From an uncultured Alphaproteobacteria bacterium (GTDB lineage: Bacteria > Pseudomonadota > Alphaproteobacteria > Rhodobacterales > Rhodobacteraceae), in assembly GCA_902581005.1 (NCBI GenBank), contig CACHMT010000013.1, forward strand, positions 1-32,363: a stretch of DNA of 32,363 nt, in the 5' to 3' direction. The position numbers and the translations under genes were made by a program. The notes beneath the pieces were generated by a model. That model saw only the letters and a list, made by a program, of their open reading frames with translations, did not search any database and was not told the origin of the DNA. This document shows positions 7,370-16,474 of this stretch, piece after piece (within the stretch, counting starts at the first letter, position 1; each line of letters opens with the position of its first letter).

Positions 7370-8353
7370 TCAAATTTTCCAACCAAAATGTTTCCATACT
7401 AGACTCATATGCCTAGGCAATGGTGCTTCAATTTTTGTAATCTTTTTTGATATTGGATGCACGAAATTAACGCACCTTGCATGCAGAAAGAGCTTTTTGA
7501 AGCTATATGGAAAGTCTTGAGAATTCTTATCTTCACTACTTTTATATTTTCTATCTCCTAAGATGGGATTTCCTAACTCGGCACAATGAATTCTCAACTG
7601 ATGGGTTCGACCAGTAGCAGGCTTTAATTCTAGCCACGCATATTTTGACCCTATTTTTTCTATAACTTTATAGAAAGTGAGGGCTTTTTTTTTATTGGCA
7701 TTATACTGCCTAATTTTTTTTTGCTCTATAAGTCCCAGATTAATACTGGGCTTCCAAATATCTTCGTCTCCGATATAGCTTTCCAATATGCCTTTTTCTT
7801 TTTTTGGTACTCCTTCAACAAGTGCCCAATATACCTTCTCAACCTGTTTAGCCCTGAATAGATTAGCAAAATCACTTGCCGTCTTAACGTCTCTAGCTAG
7901 CAATAAAATACCAGAGGTTTCCTTATCAAGCCTATGAATTAATCTTGGGGGATCCTTTGCACCAAATTGTAGTGTCGATCTATATGCATCTACATGACGC
8001 GTTCCCTGACTACTGCCTCCTTGTGAGGCTAAACCCTCTGGTTTGTTTATAGCAATAAGATGCTCATCCTTAAAAATTATTGCCTCAAGTAATAGGTTAG
8101 CCAACTTAGAATCAATTTTCGGGGTTGATCCATCATCAGTGACTCTTAATGAAGGATTAGGTATCGTTATCACGTCGCCTGTTACTAGTCTGTAGGACGC
8201 CTTTGTCTTAATGCCGTTGACTTTAATCAAGCCCTTTCTGCAGAGCGTGTTCACCGAGTTGAAGCTTAGCCGCCTATCATTCCTTTTAATCCAGGTGCTT
8301 AGCCTGCAGTCGACTTCATCTTCTTCGACAATTATGTCCCGGCTGTCAGCCAT
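7370..8353 (-). CDS. rluC: 23S rRNA pseudouridine synthase, RluC/RluD family
   Basis: Isomerises uridines to pseudouridine in 23S rRNA. An N-terminal S4 RNA-binding domain (about residues 5-65: RLSTWIKRN, then CRKGLIKVNG) precedes the synthase domain. The catalytic motif HRLDKETSGILLLA places the nucleophile at Asp143. The late motifs LELKPATGRTHQLRIHCAELG and LFLHA are also present. The frame extends to a TTG at 8377 overlapping the rplQ stop, but that codon has no Shine-Dalgarno. I prefer the ATG at 8353, which also lacks a good one, so the start is uncertain by 8 residues. Specificity (RluC type) is inferred from similarity and from its place beside an ATP12 gene. Confidence 0.88.
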   Translation of the reverse strand: MADSRDIIVEEDEVDCRLSTWIKRNDRRLSFNSVNTLCRKGLIKVNGIKTKASYRLVTGDVITIPNPSLRVTDDGSTPKIDSKLANLLLEAIIFKDEHLIAINKPEGLASQGGSSQGTRHVDAYRSTLQFGAKDPPRLIHRLDKETSGILLLARDVKTASDFANLFRAKQVEKVYWALVEGVPKKEKGILESYIGDEDIWKPSINLGLIEQKKIRQYNANKKKALTFYKVIEKIGSKYAWLELKPATGRTHQLRIHCAELGNPILGDRKYKSSEDKNSQDFPYSFKKLFLHARCVNFVHPISKKITKIEAPLPRHMSLVWKHFGWKI

Positions 8354-8373
8354 CAATAAGCAATTAATTACTC

Positions 8374-8802
8374 TCAATTATCGGTAGCGTCGGCACTTTC
8401 CTGTTCTTCTACCCGTTTTCGGTCACCTGCACCTTTGGCATTTTCGTCTCTATCTACAAGCTCAATTATGGCCATATCCGCCATGTCCCCATACCTTTGA
8501 CCAGCCTTTAGAACTCTTACACAGCCTCCATTCCGATCTTTATAACGTGATGCTAGAACATCAAACAATTTTCTTACTGCCTCTTGCTGTTTAATCCTAG
8601 AGATTAAAATTCTTCTAGAATGCAAATTGCCTTTCTTCGCAAGAGTAATTAACTTTTCTACAATCGGCTTCAGTTCTTTTGCTTTAGGGAGGGTTGTTTT
8701 GATTTGCTCGTGTTCAATTAAGCTACAAGCCATATTAGCAAACATAGCTGCCCTGTGTTCATGCGTTCTGTTTAACTTTCTGTAACCATGCGAATGTCTC
8801 AT
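8374..8802 (-). CDS. rplQ: 50S ribosomal protein L17
   Basis: Large-subunit protein near the exit tunnel. Begins [20 protein letters not shown], the canonical bL17 start. 142 residues against about 120-127 in many bacteria; the extra part is a charged, probably disordered tail after residue 118 ([18 protein letters not shown]). It lies 22 nt after rpoA as the last of the usual alpha-operon genes, and the possible TTG start of rluC overlaps its stop. Confidence 0.97.
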   Translation of the reverse strand: MRHSHGYRKLNRTHEHRAAMFANMACSLIEHEQIKTTLPKAKELKPIVEKLITLAKKGNLHSRRILISRIKQQEAVRKLFDVLASRYKDRNGGCVRVLKAGQRYGDMADMAIIELVDRDENAKGAGDRKRVEEQESADATDN

Positions 8803-8824
8803 AGTGCATCTCTCATATAGTTAT

Positions 8825-9841
8825 TTAATATTGATCTTCATGTTTTTTTGCAAGTTCTTCAATATTTTCAGGTGGCCACTCCGAAACATCCATACCTAAA
8901 TGCAACCCCATTGAAGTAAGAACTTCCTTAATTTCGTTAAGAGATTTTCGACCAAAGTTAGGGGTTCTTAACATTTCTGATTCCGTTTTTAAAATTAAGT
9001 CACCAATGTAGACAATATTATCATTCTTTAAGCAATTTGCCGACCTTACTGATAGCTCAAGTTCTTCAACTTTTTTCAATAGCAGTGGATTAAAAGCCAG
9101 TTCATCTTCCTCACTGGCAATTTCTTCAGCTTGGGGCTCCTCAAAATTTACAAAAACAGTAAGCTGATCTTGTAATATTCGAGCAGCAAAAGCTATTGCA
9201 TCCTCCGGACTCACTGACCCATCAGTCTCTATAGATAGCGAGAGTTTATCATAGTCAAGAACTTGCCCTTCACGCGTAGAGTCCACCTTGTATGACACTT
9301 TTTTCACGGGAGAAAACATAGCGTCCACAGATATCAAACCTATAGCCAAGTCTTCATCCTTGTGTTTATCGCCCGGCACGTATCCTTTACCCGTGTCAAC
9401 CGTAAGTTCCATATCAAGAGATCCACCTTCATCTAGCTGACAAATCATAGCATCTTTGTTCAGAATGCTTATTCCATTTGTCTCAACGATATCTCCGGCG
9501 GTAACAGCCTTAGGACCTTGTTCTTTTAACGTTAATTTCTTTGGACCTTCTACTTCCATACCTACTGCAATAGCCTTTAAATTTAAAACTATATCCGTAA
9601 CATCCTCTCTAACGCCTGGTATTGAAGAAAATTCATGTAAAACACTATTTATCTTTACTGCAGTTATTGAAGCTCCTTGAAGAGAGGAAAGCAGCGTTCT
9701 TCTAAGAGCATTTCCTAAGGTAAGCCCAAACCCTCTTTCGAGTGGTTCAACAACAATAGTCGCGGAATTTGGGTTTTGTTCGTCGTTTACTAAATTTAAA
9801 CCCGAAGGTTTTATAAGTTCATGCCAGTTTTTGTGGATCAT
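8825..9841 (-). CDS. rpoA: RNA polymerase alpha subunit
   Basis: 338 residues, full length. The N-terminal domain (1 to about 230) dimerises and nucleates core assembly; [20 protein letters not shown] (32-51) is its signature. The C-terminal domain (about 250-320) contacts UP elements and activators; visible parts are [16 protein letters not shown] and [16 protein letters not shown]. Start chosen at [10 protein letters not shown] with GGAGGA 6 nt upstream, one of the strongest ribosome sites in this locus. A 76-nt gap with a hairpin separates it from rpsK. Confidence 0.98.
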   Translation of the reverse strand: MIHKNWHELIKPSGLNLVNDEQNPNSATIVVEPLERGFGLTLGNALRRTLLSSLQGASITAVKINSVLHEFSSIPGVREDVTDIVLNLKAIAVGMEVEGPKKLTLKEQGPKAVTAGDIVETNGISILNKDAMICQLDEGGSLDMELTVDTGKGYVPGDKHKDEDLAIGLISVDAMFSPVKKVSYKVDSTREGQVLDYDKLSLSIETDGSVSPEDAIAFAARILQDQLTVFVNFEEPQAEEIASEEDELAFNPLLLKKVEELELSVRSANCLKNDNIVYIGDLILKTESEMLRTPNFGRKSLNEIKEVLTSMGLHLGMDVSEWPPENIEELAKKHEDQY

Positions 9842-9906
9842 CTAGTCCTCCATTCTTACATTAGCTCGATCCGTGACAGCTAAGCGTTCCCGAGGTTGAA
9901 ATATTT

Positions 9907-9930
9907 ACGATGTGTCTTTAGACACGTCGT
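9907..9930 (-). other. RNA hairpin at the rpsK stop codon, before rpoA
   Basis: In the minus-strand transcript ACGACGTGTC and GACACATCGT pair around a TAAA loop: five base pairs, one C-A mismatch, four more base pairs. The loop contains the rpsK stop codon. The sequence after it (AAATATTTC) is not a T-tract, so this is probably not a terminator. Possible roles are RNase processing, 3' protection of upstream mRNA or tuning of rpoA translation. Confidence 0.5.
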
Positions 9931-10295
9931 CGTTTTGGTGGTCTACATCCATTATGTGCAATTGGCGTAACATCTCTGATTGAAGTTACGTTCATTCCAA
10001 TAGCGGACAGTGCTCTCAGTGCTGACTCTCTACCGGAGCCCGGACCTTGAACATGTACATCAAGGGACTTCATACCGTGCTCCTGCGCCTTCTTTCCAGC
10101 GTCCTCTGCTGCCAACTGCGCAGCATATGGGGTTGCCTTTCTTGAACCTTTAAAACCCATAGTCCCACTAGAAGACCACGCTATTGCGTTTCCTTGCACG
10201 TCTGAAATTAGTACTTTGGTATTATTGAAACTGGAATTTATATGAGCAATTCCGGTAGTGATGTTTTTCTTCTCTTTCTTCTTTTTCTTAACCAT
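9918..10295 (-). CDS. rpsK: 30S ribosomal protein S11
   Basis: Platform protein of the small subunit, near the E-site mRNA. 125 residues, ordinary length. The lysine-rich N-terminus ([11 protein letters not shown]) is followed by [12 protein letters not shown], the family signature [16 protein letters not shown], and the C-terminus [18 protein letters not shown]. It starts 12 nt after rpsM. Its final codons and stop take part in the hairpin at 9907-9930. Confidence 0.98.
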   Translation of the reverse strand: MVKKKKKEKKNITTGIAHINSSFNNTKVLISDVQGNAIAWSSSGTMGFKGSRKATPYAAQLAAEDAGKKAQEHGMKSLDVHVQGPGSGRESALRALSAIGMNVTSIRDVTPIAHNGCRPPKRRRV

Positions 10296-10307
10296 ATGAT
10301 TTTCCGT

Positions 10308-10676
10308 CTATTTTTTCTTACCAGCTATCGCTTTTGCTGGTCCTTTTCTTGTTCTAGCATTAGTGTGAGTTCTTTGCCCTCTTACAGGTAACCCTCTCCT
10401 ATGCCTCAAGCCCCTGTAACATCCAAGATCCATAAGCCTCTTAATATTTATTGTCCTTTCCCTTCTCAAATCACCTTCTACCACTACATTACCATCGATT
10501 TGCTGTCTTATTGAACCAACTTCTTGCTCAGAAAGCTGGTTGACCCTTGTTGATGCGTTTACCCCCGCAGCATCGCATATACTTTTAGAAGTCACTTTGC
10601 CTATACCGTGTATGTAAGTGAGGGCAATTAATACTCTCTTGTTCGTCGGCAAATTTATCCCGGCTATTCTAGCCAT
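10308..10676 (-). CDS. rpsM: 30S ribosomal protein S13
   Basis: Head protein of the small subunit that contacts tRNA and L5. 122 residues from [21 protein letters not shown] start at the ATG at 10676 and not at the in-frame GTG at 10688: GTGGAGAG, with GGAG 8 nt before the ATG, is the ribosome site and the GTG lies inside it. HhH-like [10 protein letters not shown] and the tail [22 protein letters not shown] are typical. First gene of the alpha operon here, preceded by a 165-nt gap with a good promoter match. Confidence 0.97.
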   Translation of the reverse strand: MARIAGINLPTNKRVLIALTYIHGIGKVTSKSICDAAGVNASTRVNQLSEQEVGSIRQQIDGNVVVEGDLRRERTINIKRLMDLGCYRGLRHRRGLPVRGQRTHTNARTRKGPAKAIAGKKK

Positions 10677-10724
10677 TCTACTCTCCACTTAAATTTTTCT
10701 TACTAAATAACGATCCAGAATGCC

Positions 10725-10752
10725 TTTATAGCGCTAAAATTTAGAAGGTCAA
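10725..10752 (-). promoter_or_regulatory. Candidate sigma-70 promoter for rpsM-rpsK-rpoA-rplQ
   Basis: On the minus strand TTGACC (10752-10747), a 16-nt spacer, then TATAAA (10730-10725). Each box matches 5 of 6 consensus bases. The start would be near 10718, about 40 nt before the rpsM ATG, in the largest gap of the downstream half of the locus. It would let the alpha operon be transcribed independently of secY-adk. Confidence 0.6.
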
Positions 10753-10841
10753 TAGATCAATATAATATTTCTTTTATTCCTTTAAGATGTCATCTCAGCT
10801 CTCTTTAATAGACCCACTGTTACTTACTTGTTTCATTATTT

Positions 10842-11411
10842 CTAAATATTTATTAGGTGACCTTCAATATCGCTGCTCACTTGCTCAATACTTCTCATCC
10901 CATCTATTTTGCAAAGTTTTCTCTGTTTTAAATAGTACGGTTTTATCATTTCTGTAGTCTTATGATAGATATTTAGCCTGTTTTTAAGTACTTCTTCGTT
11001 ATCATCATTTCGAGCGTTTTTACTTTCTCTGGCGCGATTTTCAATTCTGTTTATCAAAACCTCATCATTTACTACTATTTCTATTACCAAATCTAAACTC
11101 AACTTTAATTCATGTAATAATTTGTCTAATGCTTGAGCCTGCTCCAAGTTGCGCGGAAACCCGTCAAATATAAACCCATCACTGCCGCTTTCCCTTAACT
11201 TATCTCTAATCATAGATAGTATAATATCGTCAGAAACCAACTCACCTCTATCCATAATAGAGCTCGCTTTTTTACCTAACTCACTTCCTTCAGCTATAGC
11301 CTCCCTGAGCATGTCTCCAGTCGATAATTGTTTTAGGTTGTATTTATCGACCAGTCTTTGAGCTTGCGTCCCTTTTCCGGCTCCCGGAGGTCCAAACAAT
11401 ATTATAATCAT
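10842..11411 (-). CDS. adk: Adenylate kinase, short-lid form
   Basis: Interconverts ATP plus AMP and two ADP in the cytosol. 189 residues. P-loop GPPGAGKGT at 7-15, AMP-binding LSTGDMLREA at 29-38 and DGFPRNLEQA. Between ENRARES and LKNRLNIYH the lid is very short and lacks the four-cysteine zinc motif, so this is the short-lid type usual in Alphaproteobacteria. Its ATG overlaps the secY stop (ATGA, 11411-11408), implying coupled translation. The next gene, rpsM, begins after 165 nt. Confidence 0.97.
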   Translation of the reverse strand: MIIILFGPPGAGKGTQAQRLVDKYNLKQLSTGDMLREAIAEGSELGKKASSIMDRGELVSDDIILSMIRDKLRESGSDGFIFDGFPRNLEQAQALDKLLHELKLSLDLVIEIVVNDEVLINRIENRARESKNARNDDNEEVLKNRLNIYHKTTEMIKPYYLKQRKLCKIDGMRSIEQVSSDIEGHLINI

Positions 11412-12760
11412 CTTCTGAACCTATTTTGCCTTTTATTTTTCTTACCTAGGCGCGACTTTTCAATTAAACCTTCATATTGATACGCTAAAAGGTGCGATTG
11501 CAATTGTCCAACTGTATCCAAAGTAACAGACACAACAATTAGTACTGATGTACCGCCAAAGTAAAAAGGAACATTCATCTGCGCTCTTAAAACCTCAGGT
11601 AAAAGACAGACGGCGGCCAAATATAATGATCCTACGACTAAGAGTCTAACCACTACGTACTCAAGGTATTCAGCTGTCTTTGGTCCTGGCCGTATTCCAG
11701 GAACAAATCCCCCCTGCTTCTTTATATTTTCTGCAACATCCTCTGGCTTAAATGATACATTTAGCGTGTAAAAATAGGTGAAGAAAATAATCATACCTCC
11801 GAAAAACATATAGTAGAGAACTTGGCCGGGGCCAAGATAAGCAGCTAAAAATCCAACAAAACCGGAACTATCGTTGGATGAGAACGCTGTCATAGTTGTG
11901 GGCAATAATAATAAGGATGATGCAAATATCGCAGGAATGACCCCTGCTGGATTCACTTTTACCGGCAGGTTAGAGTTTTCGCCCTCAAATATTTTCATTC
12001 CTACTTGTCTTCTAGGGTACTGTAGAGGAACCTTACGCAAAGCTCTTTCAACAAAAACAACAAAAGCTATTACTGCAATTACTACAATTATTAGAAAGAT
12101 AATGGTAAAGGCACTTAGTGCTCCTGATCGACCAGATGCAAAAAACTGTCCTAAAGCTCCAGGTAATTCGGCTATTATACCAACATATATAATTAACGAG
12201 ATTCCATTTCCGATACCCCTCTGGGTTATCTGCTCACCAAGCCACATTAAAAGCATAGTGCCTCCCACGAGTGTAACAACGCAGGACACGCGAAAGAAAA
12301 GTCCAGGTTCTGACGCTAGACCCTGAGACTCAATACCAGCGGCTATTCCCCATGATTGAAAAAAAGCCAAAATCACAGTACCATATCTTGTATACTGATT
12401 TATTTTCTGTCTACCCTGTTCTCCCTCTTTTTTAAGTTGTTCAAGGTATGGCACCATAGAGGTTAACAATTGCATGATAATGGAGGATGTAATATAGGGC
12501 ATAATTCCGAGCGCAAATACAGCCATCCTTCCCACCGCTCCACCGGTAAACATATTTAGCATCCCACCTATACCCTGAGCATTTTGCTCAAAAAAAGCTT
12601 TCAATTGTTCTGCATCTACACCAGGGACTGGCACATAAGTGCCTGCTCTGTAAATGATTAAAAGCAACAGTGCGTAAAGTATCCTGTTCTGAAGGTCCTT
12701 TGCTTTACCAATAGAGCTCCAGCTCAAGTTGGCTGCCATCTGTTCCGCTGCAGATACCAT
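11408..12760 (-). CDS. secY: Sec translocon channel subunit SecY
   Basis: Inner-membrane channel for protein export and membrane insertion with SecE and SecG. 450 residues with the expected ten membrane segments. The N-terminal AKDLQNRILYALLLLIIYRAG opens TM1, followed by the plug region and the conserved GIMPYITSSIIMQLL in TM2. FVERALRKVPLQYPRRQVG is the large cytoplasmic loop, and the second large loop has KKQGGFVPGIRPGPKTAEYL. AAAGGA lies about 10 nt before the ATG. It follows rplO by 15 nt. Confidence 0.98.
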   Translation of the reverse strand: MVSAAEQMAANLSWSSIGKAKDLQNRILYALLLLIIYRAGTYVPVPGVDAEQLKAFFEQNAQGIGGMLNMFTGGAVGRMAVFALGIMPYITSSIIMQLLTSMVPYLEQLKKEGEQGRQKINQYTRYGTVILAFFQSWGIAAGIESQGLASEPGLFFRVSCVVTLVGGTMLLMWLGEQITQRGIGNGISLIIYVGIIAELPGALGQFFASGRSGALSAFTIIFLIIVVIAVIAFVVFVERALRKVPLQYPRRQVGMKIFEGENSNLPVKVNPAGVIPAIFASSLLLLPTTMTAFSSNDSSGFVGFLAAYLGPGQVLYYMFFGGMIIFFTYFYTLNVSFKPEDVAENIKKQGGFVPGIRPGPKTAEYLEYVVVRLLVVGSLYLAAVCLLPEVLRAQMNVPFYFGGTSVLIVVSVTLDTVGQLQSHLLAYQYEGLIEKSRLGKKNKRQNRFRR

Positions 12761-12775
12761 AGTATAATAATCCTT

Positions 12776-13240
12776 TTATGAAGAAATAAAATTGAGTTCG
12801 CCACCCATCTTTTCAACTGCTTGTCTTGCTTTTTCGGAAGCGCTCGAAACTTCAATATTTACTTTGGAGGCGAGAGATCCTTTTGCCAAAAGCTTTACTG
12901 AGACTGCATTCTTGTTGATCAAACCTACACTACGAAGTACCGCTATATCTATCAGCTTATTTTCGACAATCTTTTTCGCATCAATGAGTTTTTGGATTGA
13001 TCCAAGGTTGACTTGATCTAGTAGTTTTTTTGAATTTCTTGAATTGAACCCTCGTTTAGGCAACCTTTGATAAAGAGGCATTTGCCCACCTTCAAAAGCC
13101 TTTATTGAGACCCCTGATCTTGACTTTTGGCCCTTTATTCCTCGGCCAGCAGTTTTACCCTTACCTGAACCTGGTCCCCTTCCAACCCTTACCCTTTTTT
13201 TTACAGCACCAGGGTTATCTGAAATATCATTTAAACGCAT
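12776..13240 (-). CDS. rplO: 50S ribosomal protein L15
   Basis: Late-assembly large-subunit protein. 154 residues. The glycine-rich basic N-terminal arm ([20 protein letters not shown]) threads into 23S rRNA, then [19 protein letters not shown]. The C-terminal domain ends [18 protein letters not shown]. Length and order (after rpmD, before secY) are standard. It starts 18 nt after the rpmD stop. Confidence 0.97.
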   Translation of the reverse strand: MRLNDISDNPGAVKKRVRVGRGPGSGKGKTAGRGIKGQKSRSGVSIKAFEGGQMPLYQRLPKRGFNSRNSKKLLDQVNLGSIQKLIDAKKIVENKLIDIAVLRSVGLINKNAVSVKLLAKGSLASKVNIEVSSASEKARQAVEKMGGELNFISS

Positions 13241-13258
13241 TATTTTAAACTTCCTTTT

Positions 13259-13438
13259 TTAATCTAAAACCTTAACCAGATGTGCTACTTTAGACAGCAT
13301 CCCTCTTACTGAAGGTGTATCCTCTATTTCTCTTACCGAGTTAGTTTTCCTGAGTCCCAGGCCTTTGACAATCCTAATCTGATTTTGTGGCTGACGTATT
13401 AAAGACCCTACCTTTTTTATTTTTATTTTCTTATTCAT
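13259..13438 (-). CDS. rpmD: 50S ribosomal protein L30
   Basis: Small 59-residue large-subunit protein read directly from the minus strand: MNKKIKIKKVGSLIRQ, then NQIRIVKGLGLRKTNSVREI, ending KVAHLVKVLD and TAA. The GLGLRKTNS stretch is the uL30 signature. It fills the gap between rpsE and rplO exactly where rpmD is expected, with 10 nt after the rpsE stop. The Shine-Dalgarno is weak, so translation may be coupled to rpsE. Confidence 0.95.
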   Translation of the reverse strand: MNKKIKIKKVGSLIRQPQNQIRIVKGLGLRKTNSVREIEDTPSVRGMLSKVAHLVKVLD

Positions 13439-13448
13439 AAATGTACCA

Positions 13449-13964
13449 TTATTTAAATGTTATCTCAGAAACTTTTTTTCCTCTTCGCTGAGCAACCATT
13501 CTTGGGCTCCACTCCTTTGTCAAGCCACTGATAGTCGCTCTAATCATATTATAGGGGTTCTGTGAACCCAATGACTTTGCCACGACATCTTGAATTCCTA
13601 GCATCTCGAAAACGGCTCGCATTGGTCCACCGGCAATAATTCCTGTTCCCGCCTTTGCACTTCTCATAATTACCCTTCCCGCGCCATGTCTACCGTCGAT
13701 ATCATGATGAAGAGTTCTACCTTCCCTCAAAGGAACCTTTACTGTCTTTCGTTTTGCTTGCTCTGTAGCTTTGCGAATAGCTTCAGGAACTTCTTTTGCT
13801 TTCCCTTTTCCATACCCAACTCTACCTTTTTGATCACCTACGACGACTAAAGCCGCAAATCCAAACCTCTTTCCTCCCTTTACCGTTTTTGAAACGCGGT
13901 TGATCGCTACAAGACGGTCTATAAATTCTGATTCATCTCTATCTAATTTTCTCTTATCTTCCAA
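13449..13964 (-). CDS. rpsE: 30S ribosomal protein S5, TTG start
   Basis: Small-subunit protein lining the mRNA entry site; affects decoding accuracy. 171 residues: [48 protein letters not shown], and the C-terminal half with [16 protein letters not shown]. The frame has no ATG or GTG near the N-terminus. The start consistent with S5 homologues is the TTG at 13964, with AGGG about 9 nt upstream and the rplR stop 11 nt before. A TTG start on such a highly expressed gene is unusual. Confidence 0.95.
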   Translation of the reverse strand: MEDKRKLDRDESEFIDRLVAINRVSKTVKGGKRFGFAALVVVGDQKGRVGYGKGKAKEVPEAIRKATEQAKRKTVKVPLREGRTLHHDIDGRHGAGRVIMRSAKAGTGIIAGGPMRAVFEMLGIQDVVAKSLGSQNPYNMIRATISGLTKEWSPRMVAQRRGKKVSEITFK

Positions 13965-13975
13965 AGCTTTAATCC

Positions 13976-14335
13976 CTATAGTTTTAATCCATTTTCCCTA
14001 GCAGCGTCCGCTAGCGCCTTAATTTTGCCATGATATAGGAACCCACCCCGATCAAATACCACTTCCTTAATCCCCTTTTTTAAGGCCCTTGAGGCTATTT
14101 CCTTTCCAAGTTTCGTAGCAACTTCTATATTGTTTTTTCCAACTACTCCTAAGCTCTTTTCTAGTGATGACACAGAAGCCAATGTTTTTCCAAGTCTATC
14201 GTCTATTACTTGCGCATAAATGTTCTTAGAGGATCTATGAATAGACAGCCTGCATTTACCGTAGCTAGTCTTCTTTAACTTGTTTCTGACCCTGAGAGAT
14301 CGTTTCTTGAACAATTTTATCTTATGTGTTGTCAT
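13976..14335 (-). CDS. rplR: 50S ribosomal protein L18
   Basis: Binds 5S rRNA with L5 and L25 in the central protuberance. 119 residues with a very basic N-terminus ([18 protein letters not shown]), then [18 protein letters not shown], and the C-terminal family signature [22 protein letters not shown]. It lies 8 nt after rplF and 11 nt before rpsE in the standard spc order. Confidence 0.98.
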   Translation of the reverse strand: MTTHKIKLFKKRSLRVRNKLKKTSYGKCRLSIHRSSKNIYAQVIDDRLGKTLASVSSLEKSLGVVGKNNIEVATKLGKEIASRALKKGIKEVVFDRGGFLYHGKIKALADAARENGLKL

Positions 14336-14343
14336 TATAGCTC

Positions 14344-14877
14344 CTACTTCTTCTTTCCCTCTTTCGCAAAAATGTATTCACCTTTATACCGTATTCCTTT
14401 TCCCTTGTAAGGCTCAGGAGCCCTCCAAGCACGTATCTTTGCTGCCACCTCTCCCACAACCTGCTGATCTATACCTTCCACTTTGATCTCAGTAGGTTTT
14501 GCACACGTTATTTTAACATCATCTGGAATGTTAAAATCAACATCATGAGAATATCCCAAGGACAATTTAAGAACTTTACCCTGGACAGCTGCCCTATAAC
14601 CAACTCCATTTATTTCAAGCTCTTTAGAAAATCCTACATTAACTCCATGCACTATATTTGCTATCTGTGACCTCGACATGCCCCAAAGCTGACGCGTTTC
14701 TTTCTCAAGATCCTTTGGGTTTACTGTAATACTCTTATCAACGATATCGACCCTTAATTTTTCTGAAAAATCAAAGTGTCTTGAACCTAGAGCGCCTTTG
14801 ACCTCTATAGTACCTTCTTTAATTATAGCTTCAACTCCGCTCGGAATTTCAATTGGTTTTTTTCCTATCCTTGACAT
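14344..14877 (-). CDS. rplF: 50S ribosomal protein L6
   Basis: Large-subunit protein near the sarcin-ricin loop and factor-binding site. 177 residues: [15 protein letters not shown] start, two repeated alpha/beta domains, and the C-terminal signature [15 protein letters not shown]. Lies 9 nt after rpsH. Nothing unusual in length or motifs. Confidence 0.98.
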   Translation of the reverse strand: MSRIGKKPIEIPSGVEAIIKEGTIEVKGALGSRHFDFSEKLRVDIVDKSITVNPKDLEKETRQLWGMSRSQIANIVHGVNVGFSKELEINGVGYRAAVQGKVLKLSLGYSHDVDFNIPDDVKITCAKPTEIKVEGIDQQVVGEVAAKIRAWRAPEPYKGKGIRYKGEYIFAKEGKKK

Positions 14878-14886
14878 GACCTATCC

Positions 14887-15285
14887 TTAAAAAACAGTAC
14901 ACAAAACTTCGCCACCCACTCTGGATTGACGAGCTTTTGCATCTGACATAATACCTTTAGAAGTAGACACAATTGCAACCCCTAAACCTTGTCTAACTTT
15001 AGGAAGGTTATCGACTCCTAGGTACACCCTACGACCTGGAGTAGACACACGCTTGAGCTCTTTTATCACTGGCTCCCCATCGAAATATTTTAGGGCTACT
15101 TTTATACTATCTGTACCTGACACATCTTTTTCAATTTCATAACTCCTAATGTAGCCCTCGCTTTTTAACACATCTAAAACCCACGCTCGCAACTTTGAGT
15201 TTGGTGTGAGAACGTATTGTTTTCGTCTCATTTGAGCATTTCTAATTCTAGTTAACATATCCCCTAATGGATCGGTCATTGTCAT
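14887..15285 (-). CDS. rpsH: 30S ribosomal protein S8
   Basis: Primary 16S rRNA binder in the body of the 30S subunit; in enterobacteria it also represses the spc operon. 132 residues: [18 protein letters not shown], then [12 protein letters not shown] and the C-terminal [23 protein letters not shown] lies about 8 nt before the ATG at 15285; a second ATG two codons in is less likely. I did not identify an S8-binding helix mimic in the rplN-rplE region. Confidence 0.98.
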   Translation of the reverse strand: MTMTDPLGDMLTRIRNAQMRRKQYVLTPNSKLRAWVLDVLKSEGYIRSYEIEKDVSGTDSIKVALKYFDGEPVIKELKRVSTPGRRVYLGVDNLPKVRQGLGVAIVSTSKGIMSDAKARQSRVGGEVLCTVF

Positions 15286-15297
15286 TTTGAATTCTCC

Positions 15298-15603
15298 TTA
15301 CCAGCTGGACTTTATCATACCGGGGATTTCACCAGCAGAAGCTAGCTCTCGCAAAGCTATTCTTGACATCTTTAGCTTTCTGTAATAGCCCTTTGGTCGC
15401 CCTGTGACTGCACACCGGTTATGTAATCTTGTGGGACTCGAATTTCTTGGCAACTTAGCGAGTGCTAATCTTGCCTTAAAGCGCTCTTCATTACTTAATG
15501 ATGAGTCTTTTGATATTTTCTTCAGTTCTTCTCGCTTTTTCATAAACTTTTGAACTAGTCGCTCACGCTTAATCTGTCTATTCACCATAGAAACTTTTGC
15601 CAT
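15298..15603 (-). CDS. rpsN: 30S ribosomal protein S14, zinc-free form
   Basis: Head protein of the small subunit. 101 residues, the long form without the CxxC zinc ribbon: only one cysteine remains in the signature [17 protein letters not shown]. It ends [13 protein letters not shown], the classic S14 tail. Lies between rplE and rpsH with 12-nt gaps. Having the long form inside the spc cluster is normal for Proteobacteria and suggests no special zinc-limitation role. Confidence 0.98.
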   Translation of the reverse strand: MAKVSMVNRQIKRERLVQKFMKKREELKKISKDSSLSNEERFKARLALAKLPRNSSPTRLHNRCAVTGRPKGYYRKLKMSRIALRELASAGEIPGMIKSSW

Positions 15604-15615
15604 ACCTATCCTATC

Positions 15616-16167
15616 CTAATCTCTAAAAGGGAAGTTAAATAAACCAAGCAAAAACTTGGCTTCATCATTTGACCTCGCTGTAGTGCATACCACAACATCA
15701 AGTCCCCAAATCTCGTCTACTTTATCAAAGTCGATTTCTGGAAATACTATGTGCTCTTTTATGCCAAGTGCGTAATTGCCTCTACCATCAAAGCTTTTTG
15801 GCGATAATCCTCTAAAGTCTCTTATTCTTGGCATGGCAACATTAATCAGACGGTCAATAAACTCATACATCCTCGACCTTCTTAGTGTGACTTTTGCACC
15901 TAGTTGCATACCCTCTCTAACTTTAAAACCCGCAATAGATTTTTTTGCCTTTGTAAATACAGGTAACTGCCCTGCAATAAGCATTAAGTCATTGTGTGCC
16001 GATTTAACTTTCTTAGTATCTGCAACTGCCTCTCCTATGCCCATATTTAATACTACTTTTTCTAGTTTTGGTATCATCAAGTCATTTTTATATTTAAATT
16101 GTTCTTTAAGGCTTGATCTAAGTTTCTCGTTATAAAGTTTTTCCAAACGAGGCTTATAATTATCCAT
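15616..16167 (-). CDS. rplE: 50S ribosomal protein L5
   Basis: Binds 5S rRNA and forms the contact with S13 in the head. 183 residues: start [20 protein letters not shown], the signature [16 protein letters not shown], and the C-terminal [22 protein letters not shown] before the ATG lies inside the end of rplX, whose last 8 nt overlap this gene, so the two are probably translationally coupled. Confidence 0.98.
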   Translation of the reverse strand: MDNYKPRLEKLYNEKLRSSLKEQFKYKNDLMIPKLEKVVLNMGIGEAVADTKKVKSAHNDLMLIAGQLPVFTKAKKSIAGFKVREGMQLGAKVTLRRSRMYEFIDRLINVAMPRIRDFRGLSPKSFDGRGNYALGIKEHIVFPEIDFDKVDEIWGLDVVVCTTARSNDEAKFLLGLFNFPFRD

Positions 16168-16474
16168 CTATCACCTCCCCAGAGTTTTTTGCTATTCTAA
16201 CCTTTTTTCCATCTTTGACCATAAATCCAACTCTTGTTGCAACATCATTTTTTGGGTCAATCAAGGCAACATTTGATATATGTACTGGAGCGTTCTTGGG
16301 CACTCTTCCACCTGCGCCATCTTTATTTTGCTTTTTATGCGTAATAACAGAGTTAACTCCCTCAACAACGACTTTATCTAATTTGGTAAGTACCTCCGTT
16401 ACTTGACCTCGCTTACCTTTATCTTTTCCAGCAAGTAACACTACTGTATCACCTTTTTTAATTCTAGCGGCCAT
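16160..16474 (-). CDS. rplX: 50S ribosomal protein L24
   Basis: Assembly-initiating large-subunit protein near the exit tunnel. 104 residues with a KOW motif ([20 protein letters not shown]) and [13 protein letters not shown] start at the ATG at 16474, which shares one base with the rplN TGA (TGATG), with GGAGG 7 nt upstream. The in-frame GTG one codon earlier is less likely. The end overlaps rplE by 8 nt. Confidence 0.97.
   Translation of the reverse strand: MAARIKKGDTVVLLAGKDKGKRGQVTEVLTKLDKVVVEGVNSVITHKKQNKDGAGGRVPKNAPVHISNVALIDPKNDVATRVGFMVKDGKKVRIAKNSGEVIDG

Noticed and set aside
10677-10688. GTG start for rpsM four codons upstream
   Set aside because: It lies inside the ribosome-binding site GTGGAGAG; S13 proteins start MARIAG.
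10676-11408. rpmJ (L36) expected between secY and rpsM
   Set aside because: No 37-41 codon frame with the L36 CxxC pattern was seen; adk occupies this place, as is usual in Alphaproteobacteria.
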